Notes: generated by a model not told the origin, from the letters alone. A stretch of DNA of 64,000 nucleotides from Monoplex corrugatus (GCA_030674185.1 CM060307.1:59177981-59241980); one strand, 5' to 3'; shown: positions 12,140 to 25,307, counted from the first letter of the stretch. Translations and numbers: made by a program.

Positions 12140-14000
12140 CTGAGTATAATCAATCTCTTTTGAATAAATTCTAATTCAAATAATGAAGCACTTTCACATG
12201 TCTGTTTCCTGTATCACAAATTACAGGTCCCCTGCCCATGAAAAACAAAACTTGCCAATATGTTAAACAGGTCCTTTACCCATCCAGAAAAATGTCAAGA
12301 CACACAGTGTACACGGATCTAAATCATGTCTGTTCTATTTTCACATCTATTTTACTAGTTACTCTATCATTTTATGTAGATATATACTTCCAAAAATAAT
12401 CCCCTAAAGAACAGTTGACAGCTGTAGTTTTAATCATACAAATAGATACACAGTTAAGTACAGGAAACAGTTCTGAATTGATAGAAACTGTTCACATAAA
12501 GATCTGTGAAAATTTCTTTTCAACTTGAAAGTTATTTCTGTATTTTGCTCTGCATCTGTATTTTTTTTAATAAAGATTTTTTAATAACAGTGAAGCCACA
12601 GGACATAAGGCAACAAAAACCACTGCCTTTCTAAGGGCCACAATTTTAAGGGCGGTGCCCATTTCCTTTCCTTTGTTGCTTTACCTTCCCTAACCCTGAA
12701 GAGGGTGAGGTACCCACTAACAGCTACATGGACTGAAGGCCACAAGCACATTTTTATTTTTTCTTAGAGACGGTCAAACTCCATGTAGTGTGCTGGAAGG
12801 TGGGAACTCAATTTCTTTACCAACCAGGCCTTTTAAAATATTTATAGTTATGTTATTCACATAAACAGTCAATCAAAATTGTAATTCAAACAAAAAAGAC
12901 AGGTTTAAGTGTCTGCTTACAGACATCACACTCAAAGCAATAATGAAATTGATAGTGATAGTATGACATCTACTAAAATTATAAATCAAGTCATGAACAT
13001 AAAAGATAGGATTGTGTAACTGCATATAGATATCACACTGAAATCAGTAATAAGGACGATGATGACAGTGATACTACTAATAATAACAATGAATGACTGA
13101 AAAAAACATTACCACAATTTCAAATCCATCGAAAACAGTTTTGTTGACATCATGATTTAGACTACAATGTACTTTGGCAATCCTCTAAATAAGACAATGT
13201 CACTGGTAGAAGTTGCAGTGCAGAATTTTCATTCAAGTCTTATGACCAATACTGCCAGCATCCTTCCTTCTCCTGGTATGGAAAAAAATGTTAGCTGTAA
13301 AACCCTACCCATGCTTATAACTGCACAAAAATTAGGTTAGTAATTATTTCATACATACACGTACAGACACTCAACATGCTTTGTGATTAATCAGTTGTTA
13401 GGATACATCACTGCATGCATAAAGAAATCAACTCATCACTTGATCACAGCACAATCAAAAAAGGTGAAATGAAATTATGACTGGAATTTAACACAGCATG
13501 ATGATGAAAAGTAATTATAAGTGATACACAGCATGACAGTGAAAACTGAAAATACACCGCAAAATGGTGAAAAGATTTTTTCTACTGCCATTCAACTTTT
13601 CTTTTTCTGATACATAAAAGTACACACAATCATATAACGATTTTATATACATTTATAAGCATACATAAAAGTACACACAATCATATAACGATTTTATATA
13701 CATTTATAAGCTTAGCAAGACAACTTTGATCAATCAACAAACAAGACCTCATAGTCAGCATCTTTCTATCAAAGATGTGTCGTCCATAATGACATTGCAG
13801 AGTTTTAGAAAACTGTCTTGATAGTAAATTGTACAAGGGGATCTAATATGTGAAAAAAGGAAAATAATCAAGTGCATTTCATATAATGTGTATGCTATCT
13901 GTGGCATCTTTACACTCTTTATGTTTACTGTGATTAGGAGCTAATCATGGAAATAAGTGGAACTCATATTCTGGTGACATTCCAATTCTGATCTCGAGGT
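12140..14000. other. Intergenic stretch, nothing firm
   Basis: No exon-like ORF. A 51-bp direct duplication (segment beginning ATACATAAAAGTACACACAA) lies at about 13610-13712. A possible old repeat with GGGCGGTGCCCATTTCC is at about 12590-12830, unclassified. Confidence 0.5.
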
Positions 14001-14014
14001 TTAGTCCAATACTA

Positions 14015-15420
14015 AACGAAAAGAAATTATAACCAATGTAAATACACAGCATGACTGAGAAAAGAAGTTATAACTGATACTTTAAACAAAGCACAACTAT
14101 AAAAAGAAATTAAAACACGAATACATGCAGCAAGATGGGGAAAAGAAATTACAACAAGTATTTTAAAATATACCACAAAGATGAACATATTTATAACTGA
14201 TACTAATACACAGCATGGTGGTGAAAAAAAATTATAACTAACACCAGAACGCGGCATGACAATGAAAAGAAATTATAACTAACACTAGTACACGTCATGA
14301 TAATGAAAAGAAATTATAACTAACACTAGTACATGGCATGATAATGAAAAGAAATTATAACACTAGTACACAGCATGATAATGAAAAGAAATTATAACTA
14401 ACACTAGTACATGGCATGATAATGAAAAGAAATTATAACTAACACTAATACACAACATGATGGTGAAAAGACATGATAAAAGACTGACACTTATACAGAG
14501 CACACTGGTGAAAAAAAATTATAACAGACTAACACACAGCATAATGGTGGGAAAAAAACTACGAAGACTTATGTTAATACATTGTAATGAGCTTAGAAAG
14601 AAATTACATCTAATACATGATAAAATGATGAAAAAAAAAAACCTTCAAAAATAAATAAACAAACAAATGAACTTCAAAAACACTTTATAATTCAAGGATA
14701 GCAGCATTAGGTCTCACTGTCTTTCAGTTAGTCCTTGCTACTCACCACACATAATTATAAGCATACTGAAAAAAAAATCACTAAGTATTAACAAACAAAC
14801 AAGGGAGGGGTAAAACATGTTACTTTAAAGCTATGATGAAAACAGATGCAACAAAAGACACACAATGTCAAAGCACACAATGTCAAAGAAATTTTGAAAG
14901 TGAATCATAATGAAAAGTAAATAATAACAAACACTTAAAGAAGCATTACAATGATAAGAAATTGTACTAATGAAGATGAAAAGAAATTGTACAAACACTA
15001 AACCATAGCATCAGTGAAAAGAAACAAAAATAGTAACAAACACTAACACAAAGCATGAAGGTGAACGGAACTTATAACAACACTAAATCCACAGCATCAG
15101 CACATGATAAAAAGCATGATGGTGAAAAGAATTTATAATAACATTATATCACAACACAAGTAAAAAGAAATAATAACACTTTACACAGAATAAAAAATAT
15201 ATATATATATATATAACAGATTTGCATTAACATGCAGCATAAGGCCATTGAGGGTAAAAAGAAATTAAAACATTTATTAACAGCATGATGGTGAAAAGAA
15301 ATTATAGCATTAAATCATAACATCAATGAAAAGAAATAATGATAGACTAACACTTAACGCACTGCATGATGGTAAAAAGATATTATAATGCACAACAATA
15401 TACAGCAAGTTAGTGAAATG
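14015..15420. repeat. Degenerate minisatellite, ~41-bp unit
   Basis: Repeated core AAAAGAAATTATAACTAACA then CTAGTACANGGCATGATAATG. It is regular from about 14215 to 14460 and increasingly degenerate to both sides. A short (AT)n lies at 15194-15213. Confidence 0.8.
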
Positions 15421-15639
15421 AAATCATAACAGACTCTCATGTATCATAACCGCACCATTACACTGACTGATGCTTTACAATTTACAATTTAAAATAGTTT
15501 TATTTTATGTGAGTGACCTACATATACATAGTCAACAGACTACAACTTATGTTTCAAAGTGATATGTATACAGGTTCATTTACATCATATCAGCTATCTC
15601 GACTGGCATGAAATGGTTGTCATGCTTTCACTTTTCATT

Positions 15640-15995
15640 CTTTCACCCTATCCATTAGCTTTCACCATACCTTAACCCTTTCATTCCTCACCCTATCCAC
15701 TAACTTCCACCATCCCTTAACCCTTTCACTTCCTCACTCTGTCCCACTAACTTTCACATCCCTTAACCCTTTCACTTCCTCACCCTATCACTAACTTTCA
15801 CCATCCCTTAACCCTTTCACTTCCTCACCCTATCCACTAACTTTCACCATCCCTTAACCACTTTCACCCATTCACTTCCTCACTCTATCCACTAACTTCC
15901 ACCATTCCTTAACCCTTTCACTTCCTCACTCTATCCACTAACTTCCACCATTCCTTAACCCTTTCACTTCCTCACTCTATCCACTAACTTCCAGG
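15640..15995 (+). repeat. 46-bp minisatellite resembling MITE ends
   Basis: About eight units of CTTAACCCTTTCACTTCCTC, then ACTCTATCCACTAACTTCCACCATTC. The unit resembles the terminal part of the TTAA MITEs at 58348 and 63445 (TTAACCCTTTGACTCCC...CCCTATCCACCAGC). Confidence 0.9.
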
Positions 15996-16290
15996 GTTGG
16001 TGGGGACTAAGCACAGCAAATTAATTTTTCAAAATCAATAAACACTTTGACTGAAAAAAAATACACAAAAAGAATACAAACTGCACAGAACATCACTGTC
16101 TGGATAAGAGGCTAACATGTTCTACCAATGCAACAACAACAAAAAACAACAGTATATCTAAAAAACAAAAACAAAAACAAAAAAAGAGTAACAAATTTTA
16201 AACAACTTTGTACAACTGTTCTGTAAATCTATGACATCAGAATTAGGGGAACAAGCACTGAAATGAGAAAAACAAAACATTAAGAAATTC

Positions 16291-16291
16291 T

Positions 16292-16352
<61 letters not shown>

Positions 16353-16361
16353 ATGTGTGTG
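16291..16361 (+). repeat. (TG)n microsatellite
   Basis: Simple TG repeat with a few interruptions at its right end. The surrounding stretch 16000-17080 shows nothing else apart from a short second TG/CG/AG patch near 16730-16785. Confidence 0.95.
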
Positions 16362-17082
16362 TATGCATACATGTTCAAAATATCATCCACTTAGTTATAC
16401 TCCATCACATTCAGCAACTTATTTTCAATTCATTTTGGCATGGAACCAAATGTCATGTTTCTGAAACAAACAATGGATGAAGTATAAAGATATCATCAAC
16501 AATTTCCAGGAAATACCTGATTCCCCAGAAGTGTATACAATAATTATAACTGAAGATTACTAATAATACAAATTCACGAGGTGTATCACTTTACTGCAGT
16601 CAAGAGAATAAATATAACATTTGGTATTAAGGAGAAAAATGAACGAAAAACAAAAGTACAACAAAGATCCTGACAGCATATCTGTGAAAAGTCACTGTGG
16701 TGTTGTTTTGAATTCTAAATCTGTGAGTGTTTGTGTGTGTGCGCGCACGCACGCATGTGCATGTGAGAGAGAGAGTGTGTGTGGTTATAAGCACAGTATG
16801 CATTTGAATCCGCATCAGACAAGAGTCCAGCATCTCATCCACAACAACAATAGAAAGATCAATAAAACATTTACAGTGTAACATTAAACAGTTACACTAC
16901 ACAATTACAGCAAACCAATTATATCTGTCTTTGACTCAGTGAGACCTCTAAGCTCACCAGGCCTCAATGTATTCAACTGTTATTTTGAATATTCTTAACG
17001 GAATGAAACAAATGTAAATCAGCCAGAAGATCATGAAAAATACACTACTCTACATGATTTAGGAGAAAAACTTCTGGCAAAT

Positions 17083-17605
17083 CACTGCAATCCGATCACA
17101 ACACATGAAAAGCATAACAATGAATGAACTGTTGCAATCTGATCACAACACACGAAAAGCACAACAATGAACTTTTGCAATCTGATCACAACACAGGAAA
17201 AGCATTATGAATGAACTGTTGCAATCTGATCACAACACACGAAAAGCACAACAATTAATGAACGGTTGCAATCTGATCACAACACATGAAAAGTGTAACA
17301 ACGAATGAACTGTTACAATCTGATCACAACACACAAAACAAAAAGCATAACAATGAATGAATTGTTGCAATCTGATCACAACACACGAAACGAAAAGCAT
17401 AACAATGAATGAACTGTTGCAATCTGATCACAACACTTGAAAAGCACTACAAGGGATGAACTGTTGCAATCTGATCACAACACTTGAAAAGCACTACAAG
17501 GGATGAACTGTTGCAATCTGATCACAACACTTGAAAAGCACTACAAGGGATGAACTGTTGCAATCTGATCACAACACTTGAAAAGCACAACAAGGAATGA
17601 ACTGT
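17083..17605. repeat. 47-bp minisatellite, about 11 copies
   Basis: Unit GTTGCAATCTGATCACAACA, then CATGAAAAGCATAACAATGAATGAACT. The last four units are nearly identical (ACTTGAAAAGCACTACAAGG), suggesting recent expansion at that end. Confidence 0.92.
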
Positions 17606-18309
17606 TGACATGGAAGCATAAATTTACAATCATGATGACACAACATCCATAATGAATGTTGTTAGTCTTGACACTTGCATAATTATCATTTCCTTGGCAT
17701 AACAGGGCTTCACATTGTGTAGTCTTTACAGACTCAAGATAAAACTATCATAACGCAAAAACACATTCACAATAAACAGTATACATTTCTTTTGCTATGT
17801 ACAATGTGAACATATCAAGTATACATCATGTAAAATAGCCAAATAACAACAAGCCTTTCCTCCCACAAAGTGAAGATCAATACCACAGACTGAATTCTAA
17901 CACAACAACTTTCACTGTGCTGGTTTTGAAAGTGATACATTAAGTTTTGAAGAAATACATGGTTTTCCATATTTTCTCTGATACACTCCCCTTCTACAAC
18001 TATGTCTACTTCATCTTCCACCCCCTTCTCTGGGGAACAATTCTACAGTTTTTAATTGTATTTCTTTCTTTTTTGTCACAATAGACTTAAAACACGAAAT
18101 TCAGCTGCCCTCCCCAGGGAAAGCATGCTGCCGCAGTGCAGCATCACCTGTTTTTTTGTTTTTTTTTCTTTTTTCAGTATGTGTGTATTTTTGTTTGCTC
18201 TATGTTGGTGAATATTATCCCCTATTTTTATACAAGTTTCATAAGCTACGATGTTTTTACTCCAAGTTTTCTTCAATATTCCATGTAAATCATTATATAG
18301 AAACAAAAT

Positions 18310-18690
18310 TCAAATTCAACAATAATGATCATGGTCAACAAATACTATCTCCCTTTTCCAAAGCCTTTCAAACAACAATTTGCAAAAGTGGCATTGAATG
18401 TTGCAAATTCTACAATAATGATTATGGTCAACAAATACTATCTCTCTTTTCCAATGCCTTTCAAACAAACAATTTGCAAAAGTGGCATTGAATATTGCAA
18501 ATTCTACAATAATGATTATGGTCAACAAATACTCCCTTTTCCAATGCCTTTCAAACAACAGTTTGCAAAAGTGGCACCGAATGTTGCAAATTCTACAATA
18601 ATGATTATGGTCAACAAATGCTATCTCCCTTTTCCAATGCCTTTCAAACAAACAATTTGCAAAAGTGGCACTGAATCTTGCAAAACAGAC
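18310..18690. repeat. 94-bp tandem repeat, 4 copies
   Basis: Four copies of a unit beginning CAATAATGATTATGGTCAAC and containing CCTTTCAAACAA and TTTGCAAAAGTGGCA. Open frames on both strands here only reflect the absence of stops in the unit. Confidence 0.93.
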
Positions 18691-18699
18691 TTTCCGTTC

Positions 18700-20220
18700 A
18701 ACGCCAACATTTCTGTGAACAACTAACACACAATAATAAAACAAAAACAAAACAAAACCAAAAAAAAACACACACACACACAAAAAGGAAAGAAAGATAA
18801 ACTCACACACACCACCAAACCAAACAAAAAATGACACAGAACATATGAAAAAAAGAACATAAATAACTGGGTTCAAACAACACAAAGTGTTTACACATCA
18901 GTTACAGGAATTAATGAATATGACAGAACTATTACGATTGATGTACACGACATCAACAGCACACATGAACATTAAATAAGTACTGTAACTAGAAAATGCT
19001 CTGGTTCACTCACTTTCCCAGGCGAATCTTGACACTGCTAGAGCCACATGTCCTGTTCTAGCACAATCACAGGCCAATAAACATTGCTTCAGGTGCAAAG
19101 GAACCATACATTTTCATATGACAAAATCATAAGATTGTTCAAGTGCAGAAATTCCTTTTCATATCCAATACTGATATCAAAGTTAATTCATAATTTAGCA
19201 AAATAAAATGTGTACAAGAAAAATTCAAGTAATCACAACAGCATAAATTCATACACATCAATGGCAATATCAGGACACCATATGTCTGAAGTGCAGTCCA
19301 GAGACATGTGAAAACATTGACAACTGCAAAACCCCATGTAAAAATAGACATAATGAACAAATGATATCAGTTTTAGGGTACTGAAATATAATGAAGTAGA
19401 GAAAGGAAACAGCAAATAGCAACCAAAAAACCTTCCAAATTTATATATGAAATACACATAAAGTAGCCTCCATAAAATGTAAACACAGCAACATTTCATT
19501 TCTTACTTAAGCTCATAATTCCCTCCCGAGTGTAAATCATCAATGACTGCTCTCAGCATTTCCATGCGTGGATGATTTCCTCAAGCCTCATGAAGTCACT
19601 GTCCGAGGTATAACTGGCAAGTGTTTCCTGCTCATTCATTTTGGTTTTGCAGGAAAAATAGTCAATGACTATCTCCATGTGCTCCATTCCTAGAAGATTT
19701 TCTCAAGCTTCCTGTTGTCAGTGTCCAAGGAAAAACTGCCAAGTGTTTCATGCTCATCAATTTAGGTTTTGCAAGTACTAGGTTAGGGACAGTCTGATGT
19801 TTTTGTCTGGTGGTTTGTGGAGTGTGTGACATGTCAGTCTTCCGCCATTTCTTATCTCTACTTCAAACAAGTCTTGGTGACTCTCTCTCAAAACAAGTGA
19901 TAAGAATTCACTCATTCCAGCTGAGGTGAAGGATTCTTCCAAAACAGGAAATGATGGTCTGTAGCCTCTTAATGATTGGCTGCATTATTTGTTAGCCAGC
20001 TTCCAAAGCACAAAGTACTACATGCTTGAAACTACAGTCGAAAATTCTCAACAGTGTGCTTGAGCTGTATCTTCATGGTGATGAGAGCTGCTTTTGTGCT
20101 GCTTACCTCACCATCATCGTCAATACTACCATCCTGACTGGTAGAAATTGCACTGGTATGTTAAAGATGTTATGTTCTTAGTATACCTCAGAGCATAATA
20201 ATGTTTTCTGATCGATTTTT
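18700..20220. other. Intergenic stretch with one ~150-bp duplication
   Basis: At about 19535-19640 and 19660-19775 lie two diverged copies of a segment containing GTCAATGACT...TTCCTCAAGC...CAAGTGTTTC...GGTTTTGCA. Nothing else recognised. Confidence 0.5.
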
Positions 20221-20227
20221 GTTATAA

Positions 20228-20400
20228 AGATGGCCTATTTAGCTCAGCTGATTGGCAGCCAGGCTAATAAACCAGGGATCCTGGGTTTGACCCTTGGACA
20301 GCCAGGCTAATAAACCGGGGATCCTGAGTTTGACCCTAACGCAGACCACAGCCTTTTCTCTTTCATAAGCAGGATGGTTGGGTCTTGCAATAGGTCAGTG
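20228..20400 (+). mobile_element. tRNA-derived SINE with duplicated head
   Basis: A box-like TTTAGCTCAGCTGATTGG and B box-like GGGTTTGACCC lie about 40 bp apart. The part CAGCCAGGCTAATAAACC...GATCCTG...TTTGACCCT is present twice in tandem (about 20253-20296 and 20300-20336). Probably SINE remains rather than a tRNA gene. Confidence 0.5.
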
Positions 20401-20479
20401 AACTCAAGATAGTCTGCCTAAAAAGTCTACATTTTTTGCTAGACATTGTGTAAATATTTTGCCCAAAGCTTGCAGTCCA

Positions 20480-20825
20480 TCCATGAGCCGCCTCTGAATA
20501 CGGATGCTAGCAAAATGTTCCTTCTACATGACAACGCAAGTGCTCTTAAAGCCAAGGCCACTGTGGCCTGTCTACTAGAGCAATCCATTCAAGTTCTCCC
20601 TCCCACCCAACAGTCCTGACTCTGTCCCATGTGACTTCTGGTTGTTTCCCCTTCTAAAGCAAAACCTGGCTTGCAAGACATTTTCAAGAATCAAGGACTT
20701 GGGAGAAGCACTGAAATCAAGCTAGCTACTTTATCGCAATCAGACTATCAAAAGAAACGTACCTTGGTTGAGGACGCCTAAACCTGTCTGGAAGCAGGTT
20801 GACAAAAATTTAAAAGACTGAAAAT
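20480..20825 (+). pseudogene. mariner (DD34D) transposase C-terminal remnant
   Basis: Translation from 20506 reads DASKMFLLHDNASALKAKAT, the mariner catalytic block around the second Asp. After a frameshift near 20612 comes NSPDSVPCDFWLFPLLKQ, the block following the second/third acidic residue, and then FSRIKDLGEALKSS and a stop. Later degenerate sequence still recalls the C-terminus (ATLSQSDYQK in another frame). Frameshifts and stops show it is dead. The N-terminus and TIRs are not visible. Confidence 0.88.
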
Positions 20826-20984
20826 TTCACATATGCTAGACTTCCTATTTTCGTTTTTTGAAGTGACAAGATTCTAGGATCAGCCTTTATATAATACAAT
20901 ACACAGGTATTTTATTCATTCTTTAAAGAAAATTACAAGATATTACATGATGACATATCTATCAATATCAAGTAATTCCCTGCC

Positions 20985-23100
20985 AAGTCAATTGTATCAA
21001 CATATGACTCCTTGCTCAGTCAGTCACATAATATTCTGTGACTGCTTGCCCATTCAATCACATCAACATACAATGACTCTTTGCCCAGTCAATGTCAATA
21101 TACAATGACTTTGCTCAGTCAATGTCAACATACAATGACTCTTTGCCCATCAATGTCGGCATACAATGACTCTTTGCCCAGTCAATGTCAACATACAATG
21201 ACTCTTTGCCCAGTCAATGTCAGCATACAATGACTCTTTGCCCAGTCAGTGTCAGCATACAATGACTCTTTGCCCAGTCAATGTCAGCATACAATGACTC
21301 TTTGCCCAGTCAATGTCAGCATACAATGACTCTTTGCCCAGTCAGTGTCAGCATACAATGACTCTTTGCCCAGTCAGTGTCAGCATACAATGACTCTTTG
21401 CCCAGTCAATGTCAACATACAACGACTCTTTGCCCAGTCAATGTCAGCATACAATGACTCCTTGCCCAGTCAATGTCAGCATACAATGACTCCTTGCCCA
21501 GTCAATGTCAACATACAATGACAGCCCAGTCAATGTCAACATACAATGTCAATATGCTGTGACTCCTTGCCCAGTCAATAGTGTCAATATACTGTAACTC
21601 CTTACCCAGTCAATAACATCAATATGCTGTGACTCCTTGCCCAGTCAATAACATCTATATCTTGTGAGTCCTTGCCCAGTCAATAACATCAATATGCTGT
21701 GACTCCTTGCCCAGTCAATCATGTCAATATAATGCAACTCCTTGCCCAGTCAATAACATCAATATGCTGTGACTCCTTGCCCAGTCAATAACATCTATAT
21801 CTTGTGACTCCTTGCCCAGTCAATAAAACCAATATGCTGATTCCTTGCCCAGTCAGTCATGTCAATATAATGCAACTCCTTGCCCAGTCAATAACACCAA
21901 TATGCTGTGACTCCTTGCCCAGTCAATAACACCAATATGCTGATTCCTTGCCCAGTCAATAACGTCAATATTCTGTGACACCTTGCCCAGTAAATAACGT
22001 CAATATTCTGTGACACCTTGCCCAGTCAATAACATCAATATGCTGTGACTCCTTGCCCAGTGAATAATATCAATATTCTGTGACTCCTTGCCCGGTCAAT
22101 AACATCAATATCTTGTCACTCATTGCCCAGTCAATAGCATCAATCTGGTGTGACTCCTTGCCCAGTCAATAACATCAATATCTCGTGACTCCTTGCCCAG
22201 TCAATAACACCAATATGCTGTGACTCCTTGCCCAGTCAATAACACCAATATGCTGATTCCTTGCCCAGTAATAACGTCAATATTCTGTGACACCTTGCCC
22301 AGTCAATAACGTCAATATTTTGTGACACCTTGCCCAGTCAATAACATCAATATGCTGTGACTCCTTGCCCAGTGAATAACATCAATATTCTGTGACTCCT
22401 TGCCCGGTCAATAACATCAATATGCTGACTCCTTGCCCAGTCAATAACATCAATATTCTGTGACTCCTTGCCCAGTCAATAGCATCAATATGCTGTGACT
22501 CCTTGCCCAGTCAATAACATCAATATGCTGTGACTCCTTGCCCAGTCAATAACATCAATATGCTGTGACTCCTTGCCCAGTCAGTAACGTCAATATTCTG
22601 TGACACCTTGCCCAGTCAATAACATCAATATGCTGTGACTCCTTGCCCAGTCAATAACGTCAATATTCTGTGACTCCTTGCCCAGTCAATAACATCAATA
22701 TGCTGTGACTCCTTGCCCAGTCAGTAACATCAATATTCTGTGACTCCTTGCCCAGTCAATAACGTCAATATTCTGTGACATCTTGCCCAGTCAATAGCGT
22801 CAATATGCTATGACTCCTTGCCCAGTCAATAATACCAGTATCTTGTGACTCCTTGCCCAGTCAATTATGTCAATATAATGAAACTCCTTGCCCAGTCAAT
22901 AACATCAATATGGAGTCTGAACATCAATATGCTGTATCTCCTTGTCCAGTCAATAATATCAGTATGCTGTGACTCCTTGCCCAGTCAATAACATCAATAT
23001 AGTCTGAACATCAATATGCTGTGACTCCTTGTCCAGTCAATAACATCAGTATGCTGTGACTCCTTGCACAGTCAACAACATCAATATGCTGTAACTCCTT
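20985..23100. repeat. 2.1-kb minisatellite with two successive unit types (32 and 35 bp)
   Basis: To about 21540 the unit is 32 bp (TCAATGTCAGCATACAATGA then CTCTTTGCCCAG). After that it becomes about 35 bp (TCAATAACATCAATATGCTG then TGACTCCTTGCCCAG), with insertions and shortened copies. Both share CTNNTTGCCCAGTCAAT. Roughly 60 copies. The array ends about 600 bp from the stop codon of the Deltex-type gene, so it may lie in or just past that gene's 3' UTR. Confidence 0.95.
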
Positions 23101-23707
23101 ATTCTGTCATATTCCTGAAGTCTGTGTGATAACAGAATCACAAAACAGAAACAAGCACAAACTACATCAAATATGCATCTTCTTATGGTACATGACCAGC
23201 ATCAATTTCTGCAGGCACACAAGAGGAGATCAAAACAGTCAGAAAAGAAGCACAGATGTGCTAAAGAGCAAATCTTTCATGAATGAAAATAACAAATAGA
23301 TGCCATCATGGAACAATCAACCTTAACAACAACAACAAAATGCATGAAGACATTAAATACATATAACAATAATTTTGAAAAAAGCATCTGACAGTGACAG
23401 AAAATGAAACTTTAAAAACAACTCATATAAAAATAAAAATCAGAAGCAGTTACTTATTATCTTCATTTATCTATACAGCAGGCACAAGACAGCTTAAATG
23501 GGTAATTCAAACTACCAAGCAGTATTATGGATAAAAGCTTCATGATAATCTACAGAAACAAAAGTAAACAGTCACTCTCACTTGCCTGTAATGTTAACAT
23601 CTAAATGCTCACATATGAGCAAATAACTTGGAAAAAAATAACTGCCCCTACTGAAAAACAAATTCTCAACATTCTGACATAATGAAGCCAAAGAAAAGAG
23701 GTGACTT
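23101..23707 (-). other. Probable 3' UTR of the macro-RING-Deltex gene
   Basis: Non-coding AT-rich DNA immediately after the stop codon of the - strand gene. I find no clear AATAAA on the - strand in this stretch, so the cleavage site may lie within or beyond the minisatellite. Confidence 0.5.
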
Positions 23708-23909
23708 CTACAGAAAAGTATGACGGCTCTGCCTAATTTCAGTTCTGTTGAATTTTCCACTAAAATCGGAAATCTGCATCATAGGCAAATATCGCTCAGG
23801 GTTATCAACAAAATCCTTCTGTGTTGGAGTGAAGTCTTGATCACTGACACCATGTGCCCGCAACTTGTCCTGGACATACTGCAAGTAATCATAGTCTGGG
23901 TAGCTATAC
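23708..23909 (-). CDS. Macro-RING-Deltex protein, last coding exon (end of DTC domain)
   Basis: After a TCTTCCAG acceptor the exon supplies one base to the split Arg codon, then YSYPDYDYLQYVQDKLRAHG, the closing helix of the Deltex C-terminal domain (YGYPDxxYLxxVxxEL in the family). About 40 further residues (DFTPTQKDFVDNPERYLPMM and on to RQSRHTFL) follow before TAG at 23708-23710. Deltex proteins normally stop soon after this helix, so the tail is an extension. Phase joins exactly with exon 26854-27071. By family, the DTC domain binds ADP-ribose/NAD and supports the RING in ubiquitin transfer. Confidence 0.9.
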
Positions 23910-24236
23910 CTGGAAGACAAATGATAATAAAACAACATGAGTATACACATGATTGTGATACATCAACGATACACCAAACAGTGAGCACTTCTATCAACGT
24001 AACATCTAAGTAACTATTGTCCCCTCTACTATATGTACAGTACTTTGGCTTTAAGTTTCAACTTTTCTGTTGTTTTAACTATTGTTTGGAACATTACATT
24101 TTTCTCACCACTTCAGGGACATAATATCCACTTCACTCTCTCAGGTTCCCTGAAACATCACCAAACCCAGGTCTGTTCTATCACAGTCAGGTGTCAAGCG
24201 CTCCTAGAAACTACATCAAAATGCCACAAAATGCCT

Positions 24237-24495
24237 AACGAGGTGTATGCCCTAGAGGATAAAGTACTCACCTTGGAAACAAGTAATCCAGATTCGATTC
24301 TGGGTTGGACAGGGGGGTTTTGCCCCCTACAAAAGGCCTAGACTGGTGGTCTAAGTGCTAGTCTTTTGGATGAGATGGCAAACCAAGGTCTCATACAGCA
24401 TGAACTTGGTGGACAAGAAAGATCTCCTGGAAAATGCAAGAGGAGTTCCTGGCAAAATTCTGCAGAAAATACACTGTCATTGGTGAAAAAAAGAA
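24237..24495 (+). mobile_element. tRNA-derived SINE with conserved central domain
   Basis: The A box region TGCCCTAGAGGATAAAGTAC and B box GATTCGATTCTGG are well preserved. The central part CTAGACTGGTGGTCTAAGTG, CTAGTCTTTTGGATGAGATG and CCTGGCAAAATTCTG has the look of SINE families I recall as common in gastropods. It ends in a short A-rich tail. Intronic to the Deltex-type gene. Confidence 0.7.
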
Positions 24496-24934
24496 AAGTG
24501 AGTGGTGTGTACTATGTCAACTGCCTTTGCCCGAGATAGCAACCCACATTTTACGTGTAAAAATTCTGCTGTGACAAAAACTGAATCCGTCCAACCAAAT
24601 CCAACTAGACTTGACCCAGTGATGACATGAACTGATGAAGATGTCTCCAATGAGATAATCATTACAAAGCTTCAAGAGGTCTAAAATTGGCTGTTGGTGA
24701 GAATGAATTCTGCCTAATTTCTTGGCCGTTTACTCTACAAAATCAGCCCTCAACTGAAACACCGATCAATACTATCACAACCTCCATATCTTCTTCAAAT
24801 TTTTTTCTGGCCAATCATCACTTTGTTTTTTGTAACATACAGTGTACACTGAAGAATGATGCAAATGAAAAGACAGAGGCAGAGTGGTAAGGTAACTTAA
24901 GTATGTACTATTGTTTGGTAAAGACTTTTAATGC

Positions 24935-24942
24935 TCTGTGTG

Positions 24943-24993
<51 letters not shown>

Positions 24994-25004
24994 TGTGAGT
25001 GTAT

Positions 25005-25043
<39 letters not shown>

Positions 25044-25264
25044 TGTGTGCAGGTGTGTGGTGAGTGTGAGAGAGAGACAGAGAGAGGTGTGTGTGTGTGT
25101 GGTGTGTGTGTGTGTGTGTGTGTGTGTGTTAAGAGAGAGAGAGTGAGTGTGTGTGAGTGAATGTGTATACATGTGAGTGTGTGTGCGTATGAGAGCGAGA
25201 CACACAGAGAGACAGACAGAATGAGAGAGAGACAGTCTAGAGTGTGTGAGTGTGTGTGCGTGCG

Positions 25265-25307
<43 letters not shown>

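Noticed and set aside
18316..18885. 189-residue - frame with FERHWKREI repeats
   Set aside because: Translation of the 94-bp tandem repeat; both strands are equally open.
20985..23100. Possible CRISPR-like array of ~35-bp repeats
   Set aside because: Units are contiguous without unique spacers and the DNA is eukaryotic; it is a minisatellite.
24237..24330. tRNA gene candidates at SINE heads (also 4715-4785, 20228, 46315, 55800)
   Set aside because: A and B boxes are present, but I could not form a full cloverleaf, and SINE bodies follow the heads.
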